From assembly GCA_021234155.1 (NCBI GenBank), contig JAJEKV010000004.1, positions 12,614,716-12,678,715 of the forward strand: 64,000 nt of DNA, read 5' to 3'. The first letter of the stretch is position 1; each line of letters starts with the position of its first letter. The position numbers were made by a program, and so were the translations under genes. This stretch comes from Isoetes taiwanensis. Its lineage: Eukaryota > Streptophyta > Lycopodiopsida > Isoetales > Isoetaceae. Below the pieces are notes generated by a model. It did not search any database. It worked only from the letters and a program-made list of their open reading frames with translations, and had not been told where the DNA came from. Shown one piece after another: positions 49,440 to 59,662 of the stretch.

Positions 49440-49700
49440 TAATTTGATGATTTGTTTAAAGATCAGGAGATATTGGTTCTTCCTCCACCTCATACTAAAG
49501 ATCATACTAATTATTTACACCCAGATGCAAAGCCTAAGAGCACCATACAGAGTAAGTAGTTTTGAGAAACTGAAGATGGAAAAGCAAATAAAAGAGATGC
49601 TAGAATGGCAATTGATTCAGCCAACAGTTCTCCTTTTGAAGCCCCAGTTATTACGATTAAGAAGAAAGCCGTATGTAATTAAAGTGGGTCACATTCTGAC
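49440..49700 (+). pseudogene. Second gypsy element: reverse transcriptase start
   Basis: Plus-strand fragments read LHPDAKPKS, YRVSSFEKLKMEKQIKEMLE and SPFEAPVITIKKK. This is the conserved N-terminal region of Ty3/gypsy reverse transcriptase (LPPxRxxDHxIxLxPxAxPxxxxxYRxSxxExxExxxQxxExL). A frameshift and a stop interrupt it, and the palm domain is absent. Confidence 0.7.
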
Positions 49701-49829
49701 GTTTGGAACTCATGCAGTAAAGTGAGACTCGTGCAAAAGTAAGTAATTTGGCATTGAACCACCACTTGATTTTTTCATGATAAAGAAAGAACCAGAGTTT
49801 ACAAAAAACAATCCGAAGAAGGAACAATA

Positions 49830-50030
49830 TTTACGAAGGAAAAATAGGGAACGGGGTGGGTTGAGAGGGACAAAGAAAGGGGAGAGGAGAGGCAATGAAA
49901 GGGTTGTTGGGGGCAAAGGGTTAAAGGGGCAAAGGGGGGAGAGGTAGAGGGGCAAATCGAGGTAAAGGGGACAAAGGGGCAAGGGGGCAAGGAAGAGGGG
50001 CAAAGGGGCAATGTGGGGGCAACCCAAGAA
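49830..50030. repeat. G-rich GGGGCAAA-type minisatellite
   Basis: The plus strand is almost pure purine, with many GGGGCAAAGGGG-like units and runs of four to seven G. Proline-rich open frames on the other strand are a by-product. The sequence could form G-quadruplexes on the plus strand. Confidence 0.8.
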
Positions 50031-50255
50031 ATAAGCTTAAAATATAATTAAATTAAACTAGCAGAACTGCAGGGTTGGGAAGAAGGCTGGGCAGTCGGGT
50101 TCATGTTGGTTTTTTTTTCCGTGGTAATTCGAAGATCTGCGACGACCTTCTTGGGGGTTTTTTTTTTCTTCCGGTATGCCTGCAAAGGCTTGGTTTCCTT
50201 TGAGTAATGATACGGAGATTTAAGAATTGCACGTGGTCCACGTCGCGGTGTTGTC

Positions 50256-50641
50256 TTGGAAATGTACGGTTCCCCCTCGTACGGCGAAGTGGGGATTACC
50301 ACAGGTTTTGAAGAATGTCAAATATATTCCAAGTATTATCTAATAAGTCGATGCACTTCCCAAGTATTCTTGAATGGCGTTTTAAGGCAAAAGCCTTATG
50401 CTTGGTTCAGGTTTTCTCCACAAACCCCACAACACAATCATGTCAAAATAAGCATTTGGAAAAAAAGACTAGACTATTGTGGTCAAAAGTCCACGTGGAA
50501 AAAGTCCAAAGTGCTATATATGAATCAAAGCCTCAGTATTGGGCATCAAACAACTACTTCAACATGCTTAAAGGTTTAATATTTTGGAGATGTACCATTT
50601 CCCCTCGCACGACGAAGTGGAGATTACCACAGGTTTTGAAG
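50256..50641. repeat. Two 58-bp direct repeats around a 270-bp spacer
   Basis: GAAGTGGGGATTACCACAGG at 50285 and GAAGTGGAGATTACCACAGG at 50613 lie in longer matching blocks (50256-50313 and 50584-50641). Arms of this kind can be a large duplication or the remains of a small repeat-flanked element. Confidence 0.7.
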
Positions 50642-50649
50642 CGGCTACA

Positions 50650-50850
50650 TTAGCAGCATCTTGTTCGGCTGGAAGTCCACCGTCGTGATCGGCAACACGA
50701 TCGACAATTGCTTCCTGTCCTTGATTCGCGACAGCATCACATACAGTAGCCCGGGCGTGAACGCCCTCCTCACCAGGGTAGCCCTTAAAGACAAAAGTTC
50801 GCCAAAAGGCTATTTTTTAAGGGTATCAAGAAATTTTGACGCTATGGTTT
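50650..50850 (+). other. GC-rich protein-like frame, unassigned
   Basis: A plus frame reading LFGWKSTVVIGNTIDNCFLS and SLIRDSITYSSPGVNALLTR stands out by its higher GC content from the AT-rich surroundings. No family recognised; it may be an exon remnant. Confidence 0.25.
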
Positions 50851-50852
50851 AG

Positions 50853-53800
50853 TAGGGTCCGTTATAGATGGAAAAAATAAAATTAGCCAACTTTTCTATA
50901 AACAAATCTCAATCCACTTGAAAATTCGCCACATCCACTAAGCGTCATAACTATGGATTCGCCTTATCGTCTACCCTCCTTCTCGAAGATTGTTTAAGGA
51001 ATTGCCTAATATTCTAGGCTTTCTTCATAACCTAATCTATTCTCCATATCCATCCAGGTACATATGATAATTTTAAGAGTTATTTTTGTAGCTATTATGT
51101 TTCAAATACTGCTAAGGATGCACTAGAAAGCATTTTTTTACAGACCTCCCTTTTAATAGATTTGTTTTATCTACAAGGATAAGCCAAGTTCTCATGTGCA
51201 AAGGTTAAGTTGTGGTATTGCATCATGAAACTATAGTTATAATGTGTTTGTGTCCTTGAATAAATATGGATGCCGGTGAATAAAATTTCACCACAGAAAT
51301 TGCACTTGGAAAATAAAGACACTTAAATCTTGGCAAATATTGGCCATGATTCGCCTAGATTTCTATAAAAAATATTCATGTCTAGAAAACATTTGCCAGC
51401 ATAACTAATCTTGCAACTCTATTATTCGTCCGACCTTCTAAATTATGCCTAGACAAATTTAGCCTTAAGGGCAACCCTGCTCCTCACGACCATGATTGCG
51501 TTGCCTTCTATTGTGGAGCTCTGGCTCTTGTGCCCCGTCATGTCGTACGCCAGCGCGAGTCTAAGAAACGCGAGTTAAAGTAGGTTCATCTATTTAGAAA
51601 ATGAGCTACAGTTTATAGCAATGCTATGGTTTACTCTCTAGAGGTACATGTTTTGACATGACTATCCGCTGAAAGGTGCATGAACCCCGCTATTGCACTA
51701 ATTTATGTTTGAAACCTTTTGGCAGTTGGCATTGTTGGGAGTGCTTAACCCAAAATGGAATAGAAAACGTAGGATGTAAGGTAGGGTACAACGTCAAATT
51801 ACTGGTGTATTTATAATAAGCAATATCATTTCACAAAATAAGTGTATGCCTGATATAAGAGGAAGTGAAGTGCATAATTTGACCCATGAATTTGTCGATT
51901 GTTAAACACAATTTATGGATGCCAAAGATTTATTATTAGTATGTGAAGGGCAAATATGGCAATCACATCTTTTGACATTTTATGAAGTTTTCTTGAACTT
52001 CATCGTCCTGAGATATGATAAGCAGTTGAGTTAAGTGGTTGAAAAGTTGAGTTAAGGTGGTTGAAAACTCCCTTCCTAAAGAAATAAATGTACATCTAAC
52101 ATATTTTTCTTCTGCATAAGAGTTTAAATCTACATATACAATGGCATGCCATTATAGCCTAGTCTCATACATATGCCCCATGTCATTCTAAACGAGGTGC
52201 GCCCTGGAGTACCACAGTTATCAGATTCGTTGATCCTACGACCCGGATCGTATGTTGGGGCCTCTGGACACCTCTCATTTCGCTTATAGTCATTTATGAT
52301 TGGAGGCGCCTATGATTTTGAAATATGAAATACGACTTCGCCTAAGGTTTTGCGGGAATATCGAACCTCTATACGACCTTGCCTAAGATTTTAGAATATT
52401 TCATCGAACCTCTATACGACTTTGCTCGAACCTCTACCAAAATAACTCAATGTCCTAATAAGACTACTTTAACCAATGTACCCAGTGAGCTAATGTAGTT
52501 ATTTTTTTTTATCTTGAATCTATGTTTTTTTTTCATAAAAACCCCTTCAATTGTTTTAGGAATATATGGTCTATGGTTTTAGGAATTGTTATTTTTACAT
52601 CCATATCAAATCCCCCTGGAACCCTCTGTTATTTTGCTACATATAGGCTTATCAATCATGTTTATCTCTCTCCATGCTATAGGCTTAGTGTATGGGATTA
52701 TATCATAAGTAGAAGGTCCACATCGAATATCCATTGTACAATCCATACCAACGAAGGCCGTCCAACTAAATGGCTCTCAATATTGTAAATAAGTAAAAAG
52801 CCACATGAGATTTGAAGAGACAACAAAATATCTACGAACTAAGCCTACTTTGAAGTAAAAAATTATTTCCCCTATTCAAATGAATAGGTTAGGAACATTG
52901 TTTGATATCCGGCATCACCCCCACCCCCCTCCCCCCTCCAATTGTGTAGGAAAATGTTCAAAAGCTTGATGGTTTAAGATTCAACTTTCTTGTTCACTAT
53001 AACGCCATTGAGTTTTATGCTCGCATTCATTGAAGGCTAGGTAGATGGGTTTGTGTTGAAATTTTAATCGTAGTAATTTGAATTTCGGCGACATGCTAAG
53101 AGAATATGTATTAATATACGAATGTTACATTGTGCAACACTAGTATTCGTATCCAGGTCCGAAGATAAGACGCTCCAAAGTAAAGGCGAATCTGAAATAT
53201 ATCAGCAACAAAAAAAGCCAACATCCAAATCCCAAGGAGAAACAGGAACAAGAAGATTTCTGCCATGTGCCTCCCCATCGCGGGGATCTCCAGAAGACCA
53301 TGCGAAGTGGAATTTTCTTTACCTATCAACTTGGACTAAGCACATTGAAACATTGATTATGTTTTCTATGTAGATATATCAAGGAATATCGTATCAAAAC
53401 AATCGAAAGAATTGACAAGTAAGCAAGCTTACGCACTAATGAGGTTTGCATTGTAGAAAATAAAATGCTTTTGCATTTTCTCTTATGTACATCATTACGT
53501 TGTCATATCACTGTCTTTTTAGGGACAATACTTCTTTGTAGTAGCTCATGAAGTATTATGGACCGGAAGTGTATGCCAAAGTTATATTTTCCCACTCATG
53601 GAAGATTCAGGACATGATGTAATTGATAACTCACTGATTGAACAAAACGAACTGATCTCAGGGATGTAACATCATTGACTTCCAAGGGAATAATCTGAAT
53701 TTCAACACGAAGACACAAGCTGTTCAAAGAAAGAAAGAAAGATAATGTCTTTTGACTCCCTGGGCCCATAAGACCAATTAATATAAGTGCAATGTGAAAA

Positions 53801-55255
53801 ATGAATAATCTCACTGTTGAAAATTAGGATGTCTCCTATTTTCCCCTAGTCATTTGTTAATAATGCATATCTGCTCTACAAACCTGATAGGTTTTCTTAG
53901 GAACATACCAAAGAGATGATAGAAGCTACCTCTTATCTCATCATGCACTGGGATGTGAAATACAAAGTGTTCGTCAGATTCAATTCAGCTAACTGGTCAT
54001 AGCTTGCTGGCCCTGTTTGATCATGCATCCTAGGTCTTCTTGCTCGGCTTGTTCCAATCTGCATTTGATGAGCGAAGACTTCAAATTGACCTAGAGCAGA
54101 TCATGTTTTGCATGGAAATAAGTTTCCTAGACAGTAGCAGGTGAAGCCATCTCAAGCAAATCACCATCTCAAGCGAATTATCTTTGTTAGACTACATTTT
54201 TATAAGAATCTTTCTCAAAATTTGCCAAGGCTGAGACTTCTCTAGATCAAGATAGAAAAACTGATTTATCTCTTTTTTGAAGAATGAAGGAACATCTACC
54301 TGGTTGAGGCAACTTTCCTGTGGCGTTTATTTCAATATGGTAACAGGCATTGGCACCTCTTAGAACATTGTACATGTGCTGCAAGATATGTTAATAATAT
54401 AGAGGTATGTTACACCGATAGGCCGGCATGAATTTCTTATTCGTGATTGTTGTATCCTTCATAAGGATCCCTTATGATGCTTCCATCATCCCTGCAGGTG
54501 AATCAGGGTATGTAACTATTCCTCGCCTTTTAAAGACGATGTCATATTTATCAGAACTCAAGTTACAAGTCTCTGCTTGCATGCGCAGGTAAAAAGCAAA
54601 ACTTTTTGAAGATAATTTTTGCATTATAATTTTCTTATAATTGAGTTTGCATATAGAAATTGTTATAGGCCAGAAACAGAAAATAAAACGTCCTGGAGCT
54701 ATTTCTGGGATCAGATCTAAGTCTACTTTAAGGGTTGTTCTTTAGTTTCCTTAGAAACATGCAGAGTACCTAGGACAAATTCAATTGGATTGGAAGATAT
54801 ATATTGGTTGTCCAAAGTCTTTGCCTAAAATTATTATAAGTATAGCCACATCTTTCTTCTGCTAGCAAGAGGTACCAGAGTTGAGTTGGCATAAAGGAAG
54901 GTTATTTAGGTCTATGGACTCTATTAAAGCATATTATTTGAGAACAATCAAGTATATTTTTCTTGATTATCTACGGCTGGATACATTTCGAGAACTGCCA
55001 TTAGTAATCTCACCGGGTATCTAAGATATAACCTATTATAAGCCTGAGTTATACCGAGGCAGGGTTGGAAGTATTATGCGCAGGCACTATTTTGTGGTTG
55101 ATGCACTTATTCCAGGTTTTACAATGTGACCAGTTCAGTTGCTTTGTGACAACTCAGAACACCTACGATGAGAAGTGCTTCCTAGCCACTAAACATCTTA
55201 CTACTCAAGTCTGTTTTGTGAAAGAGCAGATTGGATCCTAGGTACAGGTAGCAGA
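50853..55255. other. Long AT-rich stretch without a recognised gene
   Basis: I read both strands and find no domain or element end. A short coding-like patch (SIVELWLLCPVMSYASASL) lies near 51505-51565. A repeated CGAACCTCTATACGAC motif lies at 52364-52435, a C-rich run at 52917-52939, and a frame with no known motif at 53122-53373. It may hold old, unrecognisable repeats or introns of the CFAP61-like gene to the right. Confidence 0.4.
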
Positions 55256-55425
55256 TGGCTGCATCAAGGCTGGGGTAGAGCGTCCTCCCCCCTCCGGCCG
55301 GGGATGGTGCGGGGGGAGGGGGGGGGGAGGGAGGGCGACGTGGCTGATATCTGGCCTTCGATGCTTGGATTGAAGGGCTAGGATTGTGCCACGTCAGGGG
55401 AGGGGGCTGTATAAAGCATTGTTCC
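55256..55425. repeat. G-rich island
   Basis: A sharp GC-rich patch with a run of mixed G and A (55308-55336) preceded by CCCCCCTCCGGCC, and two GCCACGTCA/GACGTGG-like sites (55337 and 55389). It stands out from AT-rich flanks and may be the tip of a small transposon. No clear terminal repeats found. Confidence 0.4.
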
Positions 55426-55928
55426 TCAAGGCTCTAACAGGTGCCAAATTCAGAGAAACTAAGACAATATTGGCATTAAATCATCATCGAAGATAAAGGG
55501 ATAGATGTAAATATCAGTTCTTGCTATAGTTTACTTTTAGGAGGAGTGTTAACGTGTCTATATGTGAAAGTAAGTCATAACTAACTTGGTATAACATATT
55601 ATAGTACATGAGTGACTTACATGAGGCCATGCCATCTGAGATCTATAGCTCATAATAGAAGGCCATAGTTAGAGTTAGTTCTCCATTTTCCATTCACAAG
55701 TCTCTCCCAGGTACCCATCTTTTGCTATTTCCATTTCTTCCCTCCGATATGTTTATTCCAGTATCTACTCTTGTATGTTTATAATCAAAAACTCATTTCG
55801 ATTTTCACCTTGTGTTATAATGAGTACCAGTATTCAAAAATATAATGCAAAGAGAGACGTGTGCAGATTGTTCCTTCCTTGGACTGATTAACAAACTTTC
55901 TAACCTTGCTTGATAATGATGTTCCAGT

Positions 55929-57374
55929 ACAGTTATTCCTTTGTTAAAGATCAGGAGGGCAAAACAAGAAGATTATGATGATTTAGTTCCTGTAATTGAG
56001 CGTGCCAAGAGGGTTACCGCTGGCACAGAGGTCCCCACTTCAGCAACACCAGCAAAACCTTATGCAGTCGCTCGTCTTATTGCCGCTCAAGATGATAGAA
56101 ACACTGTGTATGTGGCAGAGATATAACTCTTATGTTGTTTTCAAGACGATTCTAACAGATGACGGGCGCCCGTAAATCGAGTCCGGGATCCGGTGTTTCT
56201 GGACAATTTGCCTATGGTGTTTCTGGATCCAGAAACACCCAATGCTTCTGGAAGTGGTGTTTCTGGCCAAAAAGTGGTATTTCTGGCCAAAAACCAAGCG
56301 CGAAACTATGCGGCGGAGTCAAAATCTTTGGTCGGATCCTTCTTGCAGCTCCCTGGACGGCTTGAAATGCTTCAAAAGCCCTTCCAATCGCTTTGTCTTC
56401 CTCTTTAACACTAGTCTGATGAAGAGAGAAAGTGATTTGAGCTCAGATAGAGCCGGATCAAGCAAAAAATGACCTAAAACAGTTGATTCTGGGCTTAAAA
56501 CTGTGAAGTGCATAGTGGCTGATAACGGTGGCCAGAAACACCACAAAAAAAGTCCGGAAACACCGGATCCCGGACTCGATTTACGGGCGCCCACAGATGA
56601 CGCATTGCAGACTTTTCAATGCGGCATGATTGTTAATTGACTGTAATGGTCTCAGTAGTTTTTTAGTAGTTGTCGTCTAAGTTAGTCATGTCTTTCTGAA
56701 TAGGTATTTGATGCCATTGCCACCAGTCATATTAAAAGCTGAACTGAATCACATGCCACACCGTTATTTTTGAAAACAGTTTTTATTCTCATGACAATTC
56801 CCCTGGCTTCCTGCAATCAAGGAGATCGCCCTCTATTTTAGATAGATAAAGGATTTGATGGACATCCTGCAGTGCAGGAGTATCAACAATAAAAGTAATA
56901 CTCGCAAACTGTGATGAAGGATGAGGATCCACACTATGCATTACTGTTTTGGACTTGGTCAGCTAAAGATTTGTTCGAGGACAGCACCTGAATAATGGGA
57001 TAGTGTTAAAGCAACAGTTAGCGCTAAATTTTCACAACCTAGTGCTCGCATTCATGGAAATGGTAGCCAATAAAGAACGAGCAAAGAGGAGGACGAGTAT
57101 CGCTGTTGAACCTTTCCTTACAAATGGTTAGGCTCCCTGAAGTCTCTGATATTGGTCGCTCTACGTCTTGTTATCAACTTTTCTGATCGCTTAATTGTTC
57201 CAGGAATTGTTCTAATGGTGCTTAAGTTGGAGCACCATGAACATTTTTTAACTAATTTATTACTTTTGCCAGGCTGATAATGTCTTGGTTGGGATGATGG
57301 CAACAACAACATATGTTCACCAGGAGTTTCAGTATTATTTTGATCTCGCCTCTTATGCTCAATTAACAGTACAT
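55929..57374 (+). pseudogene. CFAP61: CFAP61-like exons (motile cilium protein), donor broken
   Basis: Exon 1 (about 55929-56120) encodes IRRAKQEDYDDLVPVIE and later AVARLIAAQDDRNTVYVAE. Exon 2 (57273-57374), after a TTTTGCCAG acceptor and before a GTAAGC donor, encodes ADNVLVGMMATTTYVHQEF and YYFDLASYAQL. Joined in phase 0 they follow the pattern of the acetyltransferase-like N-terminal region of CFAP61 (RRAxxEDxDDLVPI, LAxLIxAQD, VGxMxxxxxVxxxxxxxxFDLxxYxxL). CFAP61 is part of the radial spoke/calmodulin complex of motile axonemes. The exon 1 donor reads ATATAA where GTATAA would be expected. The remaining gene is not found nearby, so this is a fragment, a pseudogene or a gene with very long introns. 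Confidence 0.6.
56155..56601. mobile_element. Mutator-like MITE with 9-bp target duplication
   Basis: The element runs from 56164 to 56592 (429 bp). Its ends are terminal inverted repeats of about 41 bp that differ at one position (GGGCGCCCGTAAATCGAGTC at the left and its complement at the right). It is flanked by the direct duplication ACAGATGAC at 56155-56163 and 56593-56601. A 9-bp duplication with long terminal repeats is typical of Mutator-like elements. The interior repeats GGTGTTTCTGG several times near the left and has no transposase. Confidence 0.9.
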
Positions 57375-58299
57375 GTAAGCTCTAGATTTTTATTCCATAA
57401 AAAACATTTTAGGGTGGATTTTATGCCATGTTGGCCATATATTAATTATATTTGGACAAGAAATTAATAATCGAGTCATCAATCTTCTTTTGTAGTTATT
57501 AGGGTTGGTGTTGATATAACAACTAAAATTTGATGTCGGACAATCACTTCAGATATAATCAAGATGAAAAATATCTAGAAATTAGAGGTATCTAGGAAAG
57601 TATTGCAACAAAAATACACCACACTGTGGCCTTTATAGTGAGTAGCAAGCACATATGATGCTATGCCCACTCCTCTAAATACCTGTTCCACTTCTTAAAC
57701 TGAACTCTAACTAAATCTATATAAAGCTAAGCAATTCATCTATGCTTTTTCTTCGTTCAACACAGAGAGAGAATTTCAAAGGTGTCCACGCATTTAAACT
57801 TCTGCCCTGTCAGTGGCTTTGTAAAGTTGGCTGTCATCTGGTTGGTATTGGAGATAAATGATACTGGCATTCAGCAACATCACCATGAAACAAACCTGTA
57901 TATGAAGATGCTTTATAATAGGATGCCGCTTAGCATTTTCTAGGTTAACATGCAATCAAGCTGGAATTTTACAGTCATTTCTTGTCTTCTAGTTACATAA
58001 CTTGCAATTAGGCCTCTGTTGTACTAAGACTAACGGGTCAGTTGCCCATATAATGCACTGTCTAGTTGGCCTTCCATTATCAAGATTGTTTCCTGCAAAA
58101 TGTACAGTTCTAACTGAAACTATTTTAACATGTACAATATCCCTTCATTGACGGATTTTTGGCTGAAATCCAATGAGTCTTTCTTGGATTTTGCATCAAC
58201 CTACTCACGTATGTCATATCTGGGCAAGTAAAACTTCAGTTAATACAGGCATAGGGAGGAAAACTTCATAATGATGGCCTTTACTATCTTAGTGCTAAG
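57375..58299. other. No gene recognised
   Basis: AT-rich DNA following the second CFAP61-like exon. No further exon of that gene could be identified with confidence. Confidence 0.4.
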
Positions 58300-58930
58300 T
58301 CTTCATTAGCACCAACAGCATCTTCCTTTGTAGCCGGAGTACCCAAAGCTCCAGAATTATTCTGGCATGCTTGATTTGGGCACGTTCATAGTGATTCATG
58401 ACAGATAGTTTCCAAGTTAAATATTGTTGAAGGCCCACCTCAGCTTGGACCTGAACATGCTGATTGCTCGTCCTGCAGGCTTGGGAATCAAATTCAGGCC
58501 CCTTATCCTTCTCATGCTACAAAGCCTTTGGAATTGCTTCATTCAAATATTTGTTACATCATTTAGTGGCAGCAGATATTTCTAATCTTTGTTGACGATT
58601 ACAACAGATAGACCTGGTTCTAATGCCTAAAACTTAAGTCTGAATTCCTTACGTTTAAACATTTGAGTGTATTGATGGAGAATCAGTTTTGCACAACAAT
58701 CAAAGGCCTTAAGATAGATAATGCAGGCGAGTACCTTTCTAGAGAGTTTTAAGATTATATAGTTTAGAGGCAGTTGATTTCTTCGGTATGCTCATGCACA
58801 AAACGATGTTGCCGAGCACAAGGAGGACATTACTGGAAATTGCGAGGTGCATAGTCGAGCACCTGCCAAGCTTTAAAACTCCAAATTCTTCATGGAGTTA
58901 AACCAGGCATCTCCCACTTGAGAGTGTTAC
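58300..58930 (+). pseudogene. Copia integrase remnant
   Basis: Plus-strand pieces in several frames follow copia integrase: ELFWHA then FGHVHS, KPLELLHSNICYI, FLIFVDDYNR, and GLKIDNAGEYLSREF. These are the LWHxRLGH zinc site, the LIHTDxCG and FVDDYSR region, and the DNGxEY motif. Stops interrupt it. Gag, protease and reverse transcriptase are missing nearby, and it runs opposite to the copia at 32-36 kb. Confidence 0.75.
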
Positions 58931-59662
58931 TAGCTGTATACTGCTTGCTGATATGTTTGTGGATCAACATAATATAAGCCTTTGGCCATAGGAGCAAAAT
59001 TACATGTATATATCCACAGGCGTGTTTGTAGAAATCCTAGCTGATTTCCTAGGAACTGAATCAACAATAGAAGATGAGCATACCTGAGATACAGACACGG
59101 AGGAAAGAATGTGAGACCATTTCCTTTGAACACATCTAGCCAAGCTTTATAATCACTTTGAAAATATTTTGGTATATATATCTTCAAATTCTCTGTGATA
59201 TAATGTCTCAGACTCAGAGTCATCATCGTACAGTCTTATCATATTTTGATGATACACATCAGCTTAATGCCTATTTAGTCACATAGAGATGATCAATCTT
59301 ACAGCGTGTAGTCTTTGAAAGTTTGTTTTTTATAATCGGGTGTGTTTTTTATTAAGGTACTCAACTTTTTATGTGGGCGACGCTTGTGCTGGTCGGGTGC
59401 TGGACCCGTCAAGTGAAATTTTTTTCGCTCGTCATAGCACTTCACCCGCCATTTCCTCCTGGGCGCCAAATTCTGTTGGTCGATCCGAAGCCCAGGAAAT
59501 TGCCACTTCAGCAATCCGTGCGGGTTGTTGATCCGTGCTGCTGATGCGAGGTGATGACGCCATGTTCGGCAAGCAATTTGAAAGTAAATTTGGCGGTTTT
59601 GAAGTTCTTCAGAGTATAAATACCATGAATTTCTTTGCTGCTAGATTTCTCCAATTCTGTCT
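58931..59662. other. Upstream region of the transposase-like gene
   Basis: No gene recognised. A locally GC-richer patch (59380-59570) precedes the first exon and could include the promoter of the gene that starts at about 59663. I saw no convincing TATA box or terminal inverted repeat. Confidence 0.35.

Noticed and set aside
49710-50027. Proline-rich open frames on the minus strand
   Set aside because: They are translations of the G-rich minisatellite and not credible proteins.
50256-50641. LTRs of a very small retrotransposon
   Set aside because: The repeats are only 58 bp, lack TG...CA ends, and no primer site, purine tract or target duplication is seen.
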